Assembly: GCF_047675955.1 (NCBI RefSeq)
Contig: NC_132927.1
Coordinates: forward strand, 66,383,702-66,447,701
Length of the DNA stretch: 64,000 nt
Direction: 5' to 3'
DNA from: Chlorocebus sabaeus
Taxonomy: Eukaryota; Chordata; Mammalia; Primates; Cercopithecidae
Numbering within the stretch: the first letter of the stretch is position 1; every line of letters starts with the position of its first letter. This document shows positions 33,049 through 43,739 of the stretch, one piece after another. The position numbers and the translations under genes were made by a program. The notes beneath the pieces were generated by a model. The model searched no databases, was not told the origin of the DNA, and saw nothing but the letters and a program-made list of their open reading frames with translations.

Positions 33049-33360
33049 CTTTTTTTTTTTTTTTTTTTTTTTTTTTTGTGAGAAAGGACTTGCTCCGTCA
33101 CCCAGGCTGGAGTGCAGTGGTGCAGTCACCGCCCACTGTAGCCTCAGCCTCCTGGGTTCAGGTGATCCTCCCACTTCAACCTCCTGAGCAGCTGAGACCA
33201 CAGGCATGCACTACCACAACAAGCTAATTTTTGTATTTTTTGTAGAGACAGGATTTCACCATGTTGCCCAGGCTGGTCTCGAAATCCAAGGCTCAAGTGA
33301 TCCATCTGCCTCAGCCTCCCAAAGTGCTGGGATTATAGGCGTGAACCACCTCACCTAGCC
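33049..33360 (-). mobile_element. AluJ-like element
   Basis: Antisense after a 27-base T-run; old-subfamily wording ('cccactgtagcctcagcctcc' in part). Forms a head-to-tail tandem with the preceding Alu. Confidence 0.93.
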
Positions 33361-33517
33361 AGGATATTTATTTAATGTGCTGTACATGTAACAGCCCTAC
33401 CCACTCCACACTAAATGCCAATCATTGTGATAGCCAAACCACCTGCCGAACTCAAATTTCCTGAATGGCCTGTAGGGGCAGCGCTGCCCCTGTTGAGGAC
33501 TATCTTTAAGGAACCCA

Positions 33518-33960
33518 GAGGTGTGCTACTACAGCTTTAATGAGCATGCAGATTACCAGCAAGACTGTATAAAAATGCACCTGAGCCAGTGTGGTGGCTC
33601 ACGCCTGTAATCCCAGCACTTTGGGAGGCCAAGGCGGGTAGATCACTTGAGGTCAGGAGTTCGAGACCAGCCTCGCCAACATGGTAAAACCCCATCTCTA
33701 CTAAAAATACAAAAATTAGCCAGGCTTGGTGGCAGGCACCTGTAATCTCAGCTACTCTGGAGGCAGAAGTTGCAGTGAGTCAACATCTTGCCACAACAAT
33801 CCAGCCTGGGGAACTGACTGAGTCTTTGTCTCCAAAAAAGAAAAAAAAAAAAAAAAAAAAAAAAGCAACTGATTCAGGAGCTCTAGAGTGGGACCTGGGA
33901 TTTTGCATTCCAGGTGATGCCACTGCTGCTAGTCAGGGGCCACATGTTGAGTAGCAAGGA
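33518..33960 (+). mobile_element. MER5A (hAT-Charlie) split by an Alu
   Basis: Left part 'tttaatgagcatgcagatta' to 'tataaaaatgca' (33518-33580); right part 'gattcaggagctctagag' to 'gatgccactgctgctagtc' (33866-33960). Together they give the normal MER5A order. Confidence 0.8.
33583..33865 (+). mobile_element. Alu (AluS-like) with a right-arm deletion
   Basis: Sense. About 30 bases normally between the second arm's 'ctactc' and 'ggcagaggttgcag' are missing. Inserted in MER5A. Confidence 0.92.
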
Positions 33961-34091
33961 CATAAGGAGTCACATAGTGCCTCCTGAGCTAAGTGTTTGT
34001 GGATTCAGGGCATGTCTTTCTAAAGCGGCATGTCTTTGAGAGCCACATGCTGTTGAATCTCCTGGGGTACTTAACAAATATGCATATCCCT

Positions 34092-34379
34092 GGCCAGGTG
34101 CAGTGACTCACGCCTGTAATCCCAGCACTTTGAGAAGCCAAGGCGGGCAGATCACCTGAGGTCAGGAATTTGAGACCAGCCTGGCCAACATGGTGAAACC
34201 CTGTCTCTACTAAAACTACAAAAATTAGCTGGACGTCGTGGCAGGCACCTGTAATCCCAGCTACTCAGGCGGCTGAGGCAGGAGAGTCGTTTGAATTTGG
34301 GAGGCAGAGGTTGCAGTGAGCTGAGATGGCGCCATTGCACTCCAGCCTGGATGACAAGAGCAAGACTTTGTCTCAAAAA

Positions 34380-34395
<16 letters not shown>
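34092..34395 (+). mobile_element. Alu (AluS-like)
   Basis: Sense, with an A-run tail continuing into a CA repeat. 'catatccct' and 'catccct' flank it as a possible TSD. Confidence 0.95.
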
Positions 34396-34410
<15 letters not shown>

Positions 34411-34418
34411 CACACACA
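34396..34418 (+). repeat. (CA)n microsatellite at an Alu tail
   Basis: About 11 CA units following the Alu poly(A). Confidence 0.93.
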
Positions 34419-34669
34419 TCCCTGAGTCTCTGACTCTCACTCTGAACCCCCTGATCAGGAACTCCCTGCAGTAGCCTATTAACACTTAATTCCCTGAGTG
34501 TTGCCTTAAAGCCACTAAGCTGAGAACCCCAACTTCATTTCTAGGCATCACCAGATCTTGTGGATCTTTGCAAAACAAAGCTCTAGTTCTCCATCCAAAT
34601 CTCGGATTCTATGCAAGTCGAGAAACTGTCCTGAGGTGTCAGATAGAGGTTGGAGAGTTGGCCACCCAC

Positions 34670-34795
34670 TGAGGTTCTGGACATTTTCTGTTTCTTGACT
34701 GGGTATTGGTTACAAAGATGCTCAAGCCATTTATACATTTATTCACTTTTCTTCCCGAATGTATGTTACATTTCACATATACACAGAGAAGAGGT
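34670..34795 (+). mobile_element. L1M 3' end fragment
   Basis: 'gttctggacattttctgtttc' in part, 'gactgggtattggttacaaag' in part and 'cccgaatgtatgttacatttc' follow an old L1 3' UTR in sense. Confidence 0.6.
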
Positions 34796-36306
34796 CCTCT
34801 CCTTATTGGCTCTAGGAGATGTGGTTGATTAGCTCAGGGAAAGAATGAGGGGAATTGTTAGTTGCTGCTCAAGCCCAGTTATTTCCCAGCTGTGTCCTTT
34901 TTCAGTGAATTTCGTTGATTGTAGTCAGGCAGTGGGAGAGGACAGTATGGAAGACAGTGAAATGTTCGCTTTTGTTGTCCTGAGACCAAGCAGAGATGTT
35001 GACCTGCACTTCTTTGGAGAAGGTTATCTGGGACATCTGGAGAAGGAGCTGAGCCCTTTCGTCTCTAGATGTAGAATGTCCCTCTTGTCCCTCCCTGTGA
35101 CATCACTGCCCCAGATGGCTTGGCCACAATAATAAAGCCACTTTCCCTCTGTGCAGGCAGTTGTTTACCGTGGAGTATTACAGCTAAACCTTCTCTTGTG
35201 ACTATATTTTTACCTAAATAAAGAAGGTGACTGATTCCTTCAGGTGAATCGACTTCTCTAGTAATTCTGGCCCCACCCCTTCCACGCATCCCTCACATGT
35301 GGGTCACTGGGCCACCTCCAGGCTCTTAAGGGAGAATCTACTCCTCCTGGGGAGTCTAAGGATCCTAGGCTAGTTGTTCAGCAGAAAATCAACCTTGGGG
35401 CTGGCCCCACCCTGACCTTATATCCCAATTCTGGGAACTAGGACGTCTTCTCTGAGACCAAGGCTCTGCCTCAGCACCATGTGTAGTCCCTGTGTCTTCG
35501 CCTGGAATTCAGCCAAATATCCTGCCCTGCTTGTTCTCCTTGGCCCTTCTTACCTTTTTCTCACATTCCTGCACCATCCTGTGTATCTCTAGCAATGCCA
35601 TTTACGCTGTGTTCCATGGGTAAGGCAGTGCCACTGACATGCAGGAACTCCCACCCACCGAGTGAAGCTTTTAAAAAGTTTTTTAAAATGAAGCAGATCA
35701 TTTCACTCACTTGACTCATCGTCTATTCTTGCTCTGCTGGTTCATGCGTGAACACAAACATCCAGAAGAACTGGATGAGCAATGCAGTTGATTCATCCCG
35801 GCCAGTAGAGCATCTCTAGAGTATCTGAGAAGAGCCATTCAATTCTTCCATGGCTCAACTACAAACAATGCAAATCATCAATCTTGTAGTCGTCGCTGCA
35901 AATATTATTGGTAGAAAAAACGCAAAAGGAAATACAATAGTTAAAATTGCAAGTGATAAAAATTTGTTGCAAATGAGAAACTGCAGAAAGTAAACGTGGT
36001 ACAGTTGAAAAGTACAACAATTGAACTGCAAAAAATTAAATGTGATAGAAAACTGAAATGAAATAAAAGCAACAGAAGGAAAAATGCACATAGTAAAATT
36101 GGTTTTTTAATCAATAGAAGGATCACATCTTGGCAAACCTGGATATGCGGAATTTGATTCAGGAAAATCGATCTTGGTGGAAATGTGATCATCCAAAGAA
36201 ACTCAGATTGGCAAAAACCATGATGGACAGCATTCATATAGACAAAAAGTAATTGACGAACCAAATATTTTTGGTAAAGTTTATTGTAAAAAATCTGATG
36301 AAAAGA
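34796..36306. other. Unique, then A-rich unclassified sequence
   Basis: 34.8-35.85 kb looks unique. Around 35480-35620 there is faint LINE2-like text. From 35860 the sequence is unusually A-rich on the + strand and resumes after the Alu at 36620-36880. I cannot assign it, and no intact frame runs through it. Confidence 0.4.
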
Positions 36307-36619
36307 TTTTTTTTAAAATTTTTTTTAAGACAGGGTCTCACTCTGTCGCCCAGGGTGGAGGGCAGTGGTGCCGTCACAGCTCTTTGAAGCCTCATCCTTC
36401 TGGGCTCAAGCAATCATTTCACCCCAACCTCCTGAGTAGCTGGGACCACAGATGTGTGCCACCATGCCCTGTTAATTTTAATTTTTTGTATTTTTTGTAG
36501 AGACAGGGTTTTGCCATATTGCCCAGGCTAGGCTAGTCTTTAACTCCTGAGCTCAAGCAATCTTCCCTCCTCAGTCTCCCAAAGTGCTAGGATTACAGGC
36601 ATGAGCCATTGCACCTGGT
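36307..36619 (-). mobile_element. AluJ-like element
   Basis: Antisense and diverged. Flanks 'gaaaagattttttt' and 'gaaaaggctttttt' are the TSD. Confidence 0.9.
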
Positions 36620-36879
36620 TGAAAAGGCTTTTTTTTTTTTTTGATGGAAAAACATGGTACTGGTTTACCTGCATGGAAAAATTGTTCAAAGAATTAAAGT
36701 AGCTTGTAATGGAATTCACTGAGGAAAATACTGTCTCAATACAATTTCTTCAGTGGTAAAATTCAGATGAAAAAATACATTCATATTCATAAAGACAAAA
36801 CAAAAATGTTTTTAAGTTTAAAGCACCAATTGAATCAAATAGAGTGTTTGAAAATGGTGGGGTACAAATGAAACCTGAT

Positions 36880-37470
36880 GACTAAATCAATACACCATCT
36901 TCTATTGGATCCTGGAGCAGAAAAAGGACGTTGATGAAAAATAGGTGAAATCCAAATGAAGTCTGGAGTTTGCTGGGTAGTAACGTACTAATGGTGGTGT
37001 TTTGAGTTTTGATCCATGTGCCATGATAATGTAAGATCTTAACATTAGAAGAAACCAAAAGGGACCGGGCATAGTGGCTCACGCCTGTAATCCCAGCACT
37101 TTGAGAGGCTGAGCTGGGAGGATCATCTGAGGTCAGGCATTCCAGACTAGCCTGACCAACATGGTGAAACCCCATCTCCACTAAAAATACAAAAATTAGC
37201 CGAGCATGGTGGCATGTGCCTATAGTCCCGGCTACTTGGGAGGCTGAGGCAGGAGAATCACTTGAACCCAGGAGGAGGAGGTTGCAGTGAGCCAAGATCG
37301 CGCCACTGCATTCCAGCCCGGAGGACAGAGTGAGACCGTCTCCAAAGAAAAAAGAAAGAAAAGAATGAAAGAAAAAGAAACCTACAGGGATATATATACA
37401 AGAACTTTCTGTATTATCTTTGCAACTTTTCTGTAAGTCTAAAATTATTCCCCAAAATATGGTGGGGTCA
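36880..37470 (+). mobile_element. L1M 3' UTR, split by an Alu
   Basis: 'ttggatcctggagcagaaaa' then, after the Alu, 'gaactttctgtattatctttg' and 'tttctgtaagtctaaaatta' match an old L1 3' UTR in sense, the same type as at 48980-50515. Confidence 0.8.
37065..37374 (+). mobile_element. Alu (AluS-like) in L1M
   Basis: Sense, with a GAAA-rich tail. TSD aagaaaccaaaaggga (37049-37064) and aagaaacctacaggga (37375-37390), 14 of 16. Confidence 0.95.
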
Positions 37471-37747
37471 AAATACCCTAGACCAAAGAAAAAGCAAACT
37501 GGAATTTTCATTGCAGCTCTTCCTTGAGTACCTTGGCTCACTTCCCAGTGGATCCCCTTAGCTGTGCCAATTTATTTCCAATTTCTATCTAGAGTATCAT
37601 AGTTGTTACCACCCTTCCCTTCACCATCCTTTGTGGACTTGTGTGTACTTCCAGTCACCAGCCTCTCCCCACATATCTATACTTGGGCTCCAGACAGCTT
37701 CCTGTTGTTTCTCCCTGCACCCAGACCCCCTTGGACTTCCCTGGGTG

Positions 37748-37926
37748 TAGACCAGGGCGTTCAAACTTGGCTGCACATTGGAATCACCTGAGGCGCTTTA
37801 ACAACTACTGACATCTGGTTGCCACCCGCAGAGATTCTGATTTGAGTGGTCTGGGGCATGACCTGGGCTTTGGGATTTTAAAACCTCCCCAGGTGATTCT
37901 AAGGGGCAGCCAAGTTTGAGAAAATG
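37748..37926 (+). mobile_element. MER5-type hAT element
   Basis: 'ttggaatcacctgaggcgc', 'gagattctgatttgagtgg' and 'ccccaggtgattctaagg' in MER5A/B order, with ends 'cgttcaaacttggct' and 'agccaagtttgag' as inverted repeats. Confidence 0.8.
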
Positions 37927-38724
37927 TTGTCAACCTAACTAGAAATTCCTCTGGTCCTGGGAGAGTCCGGTTAAGCCTGGCCTTAATTACAGCAGACCTT
38001 CCTCATTCTCAGGACCATGGAGGTCACCGCGTTCTAAGGTAGATGCCTGCACGTGTATATTGCTCCCAGTCTTTTTTCATGTATGTTAATTACAGCCTCC
38101 AGGCAGGGATTTTATTCCATGCATCTTTGTGTCTCCACCACCAGGAGGTGCACGCTCCTGATTCTCTAGGTGTTCTTGTGCATCATCCTTGAGAGTGAGA
38201 CCTAGGTTGTTGGTCTCTCTCCTGGAAACAGATGGCAGTGGCTGTCCTGAGGGATTTCGTTGCTAGTTGAGCATCGCCAGTGCTCACCAGGTAGCAGCCT
38301 CTCAGTGCGGGTTTCTCCTTCTGCTGGGTGGCCTCTCTTTCTGCATGCAGGTGCAGGATCGCCTCACTTTCTCTGCAGAGCAGACTTTGGAGTGCCCTCC
38401 AAGTGTGGCCTCTGCAAAACCAGCTCTCTTGTTTGCACTTAAATCCAAAGTCAGATCCAAATCACTTGACTTCTACCAACCCAGTGCAGATTCTGGCAAC
38501 CAGGAAGAATTGTACCTTCAAAATTTTGGGACTGGGACCTGGTCTCATTTCAGCTCCTAAATGTAAGTGTTCCCAAACACAGAGAGGAGTTTTGGGGTTT
38601 CATTGTTTTGGGGTTTTGTTGGTTGATTTGTTCGTAACAGCAGTAGACGGACTCTACCCCAGAGCGACTGAGTGTGAATCTCTGAAGGGTAATTACTGGG
38701 GATCTGAGTTGTAAATATTCCTCA
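37927..38724. other. Unique sequence
   Basis: No repeat or gene recognised. Three overlapping frames (38260-38714) lack known domains. Confidence 0.4.
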
Positions 38725-38785
38725 CATGATTCTGGAAGAGCCAGTCCGCTGCTGCTGGTCACTGGGCTCCACTGAGAACTGCATC
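38725..38785 (+). mobile_element. Possible MER5 3' end
   Basis: 'ccgctgctgctggtcactggg' in part and 'cactgagaactgc' resemble the right end of MER5A. Short. Confidence 0.4.
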
Positions 38786-38954
38786 ACTACAAAGCACCAA
38801 GGGCCTTGATTCAGAACCAGGGGATCCTCAAGAAAAATCTCCTGTGAAACTTACAAAGAAGTCATGCCCAAGCCTCATCCTGGAGAGCTGGAGTCAGAAG
38901 GTTCCAGGTGGTGCTGAACATCTTCTTGTGTTTTATAAACTCCACAGTCAATTC

Positions 38955-39190
38955 AGATGTCTGACCCGGGGGCCCTTTCTGTAAACGGCCAGCCAGCAAA
39001 TATGTTAGGCTTGCAGACCATATGGTCTCTGTTGCAATTGCTCAACTTTACGACTGGAGCCTGAAAGCAACCATGAGTTTACGTGAATGAACATGCACAG
39101 GTGGGTTCCAATAACATGTTATTTAAAAAAAAAAAAAAAGGCAACAGGCCAATCTAGATTGTGGGCCATGGTTTGTCCACCCTGATAAAA
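38955..39190. mobile_element. hAT-type non-autonomous DNA transposon
   Basis: 'ccctttctgtaaacggccag', 'gcaaatatgttaggcttgc', 'catatggtctctgttgcaat', and 'attgtgggccatggtttgtcc' in part follow a common mammalian element whose consensus reads ggccagatagtaaatatt...gggccgtagtttgcc. The inner A-run (39125-39139) looks like an expansion of its native 'tttacaaaaaca' segment. Confidence 0.75.
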
Positions 39191-39194
39191 CCAC

Positions 39195-39332
39195 CTAGGG
39201 AGCTATAAAGTGTTCTTTTATGCCCAGGCAATTAAATCAGAATCTCTGTGGGTAGTACCCAGGCATTGCTATTTATTAAAAGCTCTTCAGGTGATTTTCA
39301 ATCAGCCAGGATTAAGAACCACGGTTGTAATG
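39195..39332 (+). mobile_element. MER5A-like hAT element
   Basis: 'ttaaatcagaatctctgtggg', in part, 'cccaggcattgctatttatt' and 'attaagaaccacgg' give the MER5A core and right end. Confidence 0.75.
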
Positions 39333-39484
39333 CATGGTCATTGCACTCCTCATTCTGAGGAGCAGCATCTTGCTCTGATACAGTGTTTAAACTGCGCCAG
39401 AAGGTTCTGTGTTTCTTTGTATGTTATTTGCTTGCTTTGTTTTCATTAAATGGAATGATTCCAAACATATTTTTCTATGCCTGC

Positions 39485-39680
39485 CTGCCAAAAAAAAAAT
39501 TGTATTGAGATATGACCCATCTACAGTCGAGAGTGTAAATCTAAAGTGTACAGATTGATGAGTTTTGACATTCATTGTTTGCACGCTTCTTCACATATAT
39601 CTTAGCCATGTAACTACACAGATCGAAACATAAGAACGCTCAAAGGAGTCCTTTTCTCCCTTCCCAGGCAATAGTCTCCT
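39485..39680 (-). mobile_element. L1M/HAL1 3' end, antisense
   Basis: 'tgtattgagatatgaccc', 'aaagtgtacagattgatgag' and 'ttcccaggcaatagtctcc' follow an old L1 3' UTR read backwards. Confidence 0.6.
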
Positions 39681-40284
39681 GAAGATGTTTGAGGCCTGCC
39701 TTTAAATCTGTCTTCTCTCTGAATGGATGTCACTAAGTCACCAAGTATTTGGCAATGTGCCCATAAATATTCTCAGCATTATGGGGGCAAAAACAAGCAT
39801 GGCTGTGGTTGAGATTTTCTATTGCACAGTTTAGTTATAAACTATTGCACAGTGATAGCAATTTTCAGTTGCTATGGCAGACCACATCCCTGAAAAGGCA
39901 GTTCCATGTGCCCTGTTGGCTCATGTACATCAGGGGACAATGAGGGCTGTCAAGCAGCAAGCAGCCTGTAAGCAGCAGGCCCGACTAGCTCAGCTCACCA
40001 AACCTCCGTGGATGCTTTGGGAAAGGAAACAAGCCCACGTGGATTTAGACCGCTCATTACAACACAGCAGGCAGAATGAGCTTCAGGTTTGCAAAGGTTC
40101 CCCTTGCCCCCTGATTCCCAGGAGGCCATGCGCAGCAGGCCAGGTGAAGGCTGCATACCCTACAGGTCTGTGTCACAACTGCTCAGGAAATCCCCAATCT
40201 TACAAGGGGTTGCAAGCAAATGTGCTCATCTTTTCTCCCACTGCTCCCATGCACATACATAAATTAACCATGTCAAAATACACC
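39681..40284. other. Unclassified sequence with a 151-codon open frame
   Basis: The frame at 39874-40329 is the longest here outside a known repeat, but it runs into the Tigger element, so its last ~19 codons are transposon sequence. No signal peptide, membrane segment or known motif is visible. Not called as a gene. Confidence 0.4.
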
Positions 40285-41097
40285 TTATCTTTAGAGAATA
40301 TATTCCAAGACCCCAGATGGATGGTTTAAGTCTCAAATACTACTGAACCCTATATGATACTGTGTTTCTTGCACATACATATCTATAATAAAGTTTAATT
40401 TATAAGGCAAGGAAGAGATTAACAACAATAAGAATAAAATATAACAATTATAACAATAGCCAGCATCACTACTCTCATGCTTCTGAGCCATCATTAAGAA
40501 AAAGAAGGGTGACTTGATACAAGCACTGCCATCAGTGGATCTGATAGCCTAGACAGTTACTCATTGGCTCAGGGGCAACAGTGTATACAGCTGGACAAAA
40601 GGATGATCATGTCTGAAGTGAGACAAAGTCGGACAGTGAGAGAGCTCATCATGCTCCTTAGAACGACACTCAATTTAAAACTTAGGAATTGGGCTGGGTG
40701 TGGTGGCTCACACCTGTAATCGCAGCACTTTGGGAGGCTGAGGCAGGTGGATCACCTGAGATCAGGAGTTTGAGACCAGCCTGGCCAACATGGTGAAACC
40801 CCGTCTCTACTCAAAATACAAAAATTAGCCAGGCGTGGTGGTGGGCGCCTGTAGTCCCAGCTACTCAGGAGGCCAAGGCAAGAGAATGGCATGAACCCGG
40901 GAGGCGGAGCTTGCAGTGAGCCGAGATCGCGCCACTGCACTCCAGCCTGGGTGACAGAGCAAGACTCCGTCTCAAGAAAAAAAAAAAAAAAGGAATTGTT
41001 TATTTCTGGAATTTTTCATTTAATATTTTTGGACCATAGTTGACCATAGGTAACTGAAACCTCAGAAAGCAAAACCTTAGGTAAGAGGGGACCACTT
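40285..41097. mobile_element. Tigger-type (TcMar) DNA transposon, internally deleted, split by an Alu
   Basis: 'ttccaagaccccagatgga', 'taataaagtttaatttataa', 'agagattaacaacaataag' and the far end 'aagcaaaaccttaggtaag' + 'aggggaccactt' match the Tigger/MER2-class order. An Alu (40692-40990) lies near the far end. No transposase frame. Confidence 0.8.
40692..40990 (+). mobile_element. Chimeric Alu: AluS left arm, AluY right arm
   Basis: Left arm has AluS wording (gatcacctgagatcaggag, cctggccaacatggtgaaac). Right arm has AluY wording (gagaatggcatgaacccggg, ggcggagcttgcagtgagc). Flanking aggaattg on both sides is the TSD, so it is one insertion. Confidence 0.9.
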
Positions 41098-42160
41098 GTA
41101 TACAATGAAGTGGTGCTTAGTACATTCACAGTGTAGTGAACCCATTACCTCTATCCAGTTCCAAAGCATTTTCATTGCCCCCAATGAAAACCGCATACCC
41201 CTTGAATAGTTACTCCTCATTTGCTCTTCCCTTCAGCCCCCTGGCAACCACCAGCTTGTGTTCTCTCTGTATGGATTTATCTATCCCAGACAGTTCTCAT
41301 TAAATGGAATCCTTCAACATGTGACCTTTTGTATCTGGCTCCGTTTCTTACCCACACAACAGGTGGGTTCGATTGCTTGGCCAGTGACTGTTCAATGACT
41401 ACAACCAAGGAGGGCTTAACAAAGAGATTTTATTACTTGCAGCAAGTAAGGAGAACACTGGGATAGTTCCCAAAGCAGGGCCTCCCCAAATAATGGTGAA
41501 AACAGGGCTTTTATTGGGCTGGTAGCTGAGTTATTGTATGTAAAGGTAAAGTAAATGCAGTGAAGGCACTGTCACCGATCATGCTTCTAAATATGTGTGT
41601 AGGAAATGGTGAATAAGCAGGCTCCTTCCTGGAAGGAGAGTTTAGTATGGTAATGAGGGGAGTTGGGCGAAGTTCATCTCCAACCCAGACATCTCTGGAT
41701 CCAACCCATGTTTGTTTTCTAGGGCTGAGTTTCTTCCTGGAACTTTTTTGAAACATCAAGAACTTAAGATGTAACAGTTACAAGTACATACTTTTTCACA
41801 GGGCATACCCATAGTTCCGGGATTCTGGGTTACACTTTCACTTAGCTTAATGTTTTCAAGGTTTATCCACATTGTAGCATGATTCAGTACTTCATAGTGT
41901 ATGCACGTGTGGTTTTCCAACTTTGGGCTATTATGAATAATGCTGCTATGGACATTCGTGTACAGGTATTTGTTTGAGTACTTGTTTTCAATAGTTTTGG
42001 ATGTTTAAGAGTAGAATTGCTGGGTTATAGGATAATTCTGTTTAACTTTTTGAGGAACTGCCGTACCATTTTCCACAACAACAGCAACATCTTACATCCC
42101 CACGGGAATGCACAAGAGTTCCAGTTTCCCTGCATCCTGGCCAATACTTGTTATTTTCAT
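41098..42160 (-). mobile_element. L1M 3' UTR and ORF2 end, antisense, split by an LTR
   Basis: Reversed L1 text in two parts. 41098-41350 has 'ccccctggcaaccaccagc' and 'gaatccttcaacatgtgacc'. 41823-42160 has 'cacttagcttaatgttttc', 'attatgaataatgctgctat' and 'gaggaactgccgtaccatt'. They join in L1 order once the LTR is removed. Confidence 0.85.
41355..41817 (-). mobile_element. Solo ERV LTR, family not recognised, antisense
   Basis: About 465 bp interrupting the L1. On the minus strand it begins TGTAACCCAGAATCCCGG, contains cccaataaaagccctg and taataaaatctctttg, and ends near the L1 junction. That is LTR-like, with polyadenylation signals about two-thirds along. TSD not resolved. Confidence 0.6.
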
Positions 42161-42164
42161 TTTT

Positions 42165-42910
42165 TTAAATAACCAAAATCAGACCCGAACTGAAGGAAAA
42201 TAGAGACATGAAAAACCATTCAAAAGATCAACAAATCCAGGAGTTGGTTTTTTGAAAAAATTACTAAGATAGTCTGCTAGCTAGACTAATAAAGAAGAAA
42301 AGAGAGAACATCCAAATAAACACAACTAGAAATGGCAAAGAGGATGTTACCACTGACCCCACAGAAATAAAAATAACCATCAGAGACTGCTTTGAACACC
42401 TGTATGCACACAAACTAGGAAACCTAAAGGAGATGGATACTTTCCTGGACACATATACCCTCCTAAGACTGAACCAGGAAGAAACTGATTCCCTGTACAG
42501 ACCAATAACAAGCTCCAAAATTGATTCAGTAATAAATAGCCTACCAATCAAAAAAAAGCACAGGACCAGATGCATTCACATCTGAATTCTACCAGATGTA
42601 CAAAGAGTTGCTGGTAGCATTCCTACTGAAACTATTCCAAAATATTGAGGAGGAAGGACTCCTCCCCAACTCATTCTATGAGGCCAGGGTCATTCTGGCA
42701 CCCAAACCTGTCAGAGATGCAACAAAAAAAGAAAACTTCAGGTTAATATCCTTGATTAACATTAATGCAAAAATCCTCAATAAAATACTTGTAAACTGAA
42801 TCAAGCAGTACATCAAAAACTAATCCACCATGATCAAGTAGGCTTCATTTCTGGGATGCAAGGTTGGTTCAACATATGCAAATCAATAAATAATCATCAC
42901 ATAAACAGAA
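42165..42910 (+). mobile_element. L1P ORF2 fragment (start of reverse-transcriptase region), sense
   Basis: Translates in pieces into the ORF2 stretch around LDTYT, RPITSSKID and NSFYEA, but with frameshifts, so the frame is broken. Ends at 'aatcatcacataaacagaac'. Confidence 0.9.
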
Positions 42911-42984
42911 CTAGTTACTAGAAAAATGCAAATTAAAACCACAGAGATATACCAGTTCATACCCACTAGGATGGCTGTCATTTT
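42911..42984 (+). mobile_element. L1 ORF2 3' segment joined after an internal deletion
   Basis: 'aaaaatgcaaattaaaacc', 'gagatataccagttcatacc' and 'actaggatggctgtca' belong far downstream in ORF2 relative to 42910, so roughly 2 kb of L1 is missing at this junction. Confidence 0.75.
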
Positions 42985-43281
42985 TGGTTTATTTATTTAG
43001 AGACCAAGTCTCACTCTGTTGCCCAGGCTGGAGTGCAGTGGCATGATCTTGGCTCACTGTAAGCTCCACCTCACAGGTTCAAACAATTCTCCTGCCTCAG
43101 CCTCCCAAGTAGCTAGGATTACAGGCACCCACCACCATGCCTGGCTAATATTTGTATTTTTAGTAGAGACAAGGTTTCACCATGTTGGCCAGGCTGGTCT
43201 CAAATTCCTGACCTCAAGTGATTTGCCCATCTTGGCATCCCAAAGTGTTGGAATTATAGGTGTGGAGCACTGCACCTGGCC
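42985..43281 (-). mobile_element. Alu (AluS-like)
   Basis: Antisense with a short TTTA tail, ending cacctggcc. It sits exactly between sense and antisense L1 pieces. Confidence 0.93.
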
Positions 43282-43284
43282 TTC

Positions 43285-43655
43285 TGTTTATTTTTTAACT
43301 TAAAAAAATTTAGGTTCAGGGGTACATGTTCAGGTTTGTTATATAAGTAAACGTGTGTCACAGGAGTTTTCTGTACAAATTATTTCATCACTCAGGTACT
43401 AAGACTGGTACTCAATAGTTATTTTTTCTGCTCCTCTCCCTCCTCCCACTCTCCACCCTCAGGTAGGTCCCAGTGTGTGTTGTTCCCCTGTATGTGTCCA
43501 TGTGTTCTCATCATTTAGCTCCCATTTATAAGTGACAACATGCAGTATTTGGTTTTCTGTTGCTGTGTTAGTTTGCTAAGGATAATGGCCTCCAGCTCCA
43601 TCTGTGTTCCCACAGAAGACATGATCTTGTTCTTTTTATGACTGCATAGTATTCC
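43285..43655 (-). mobile_element. L1P/L1MA 3' end, antisense
   Basis: 'gttcaggtttgttatataag', 'tctcatcatttagctccca', 'gcagtatttggttttctgtt' and 'gactgcatagtattccatg' in reversed L1 order. Opposite in orientation to the L1 immediately left of the Alu. Confidence 0.9.
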
Positions 43656-43739
43656 ATGTGTGATGTGTGTGTGTCTGTGCACTATTCCAGTGAGGATAAC
43701 CAAGTCTCCCCACAAGAGTTTACTTTGAGTTTTATCTGC

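Noticed and set aside
34845..35240. Possible terminal exon with aataaa signals (35131, 35216)
   Set aside because: A 95-codon frame (34845-35132) has no known domain, no visible splice acceptor context I trust, and no upstream exon.
36882..37541. 219-codon minus-strand frame
   Set aside because: It runs through antisense L1M and Alu sequence; the middle is the usual Alu translation (ECSGAILAHCNL type).
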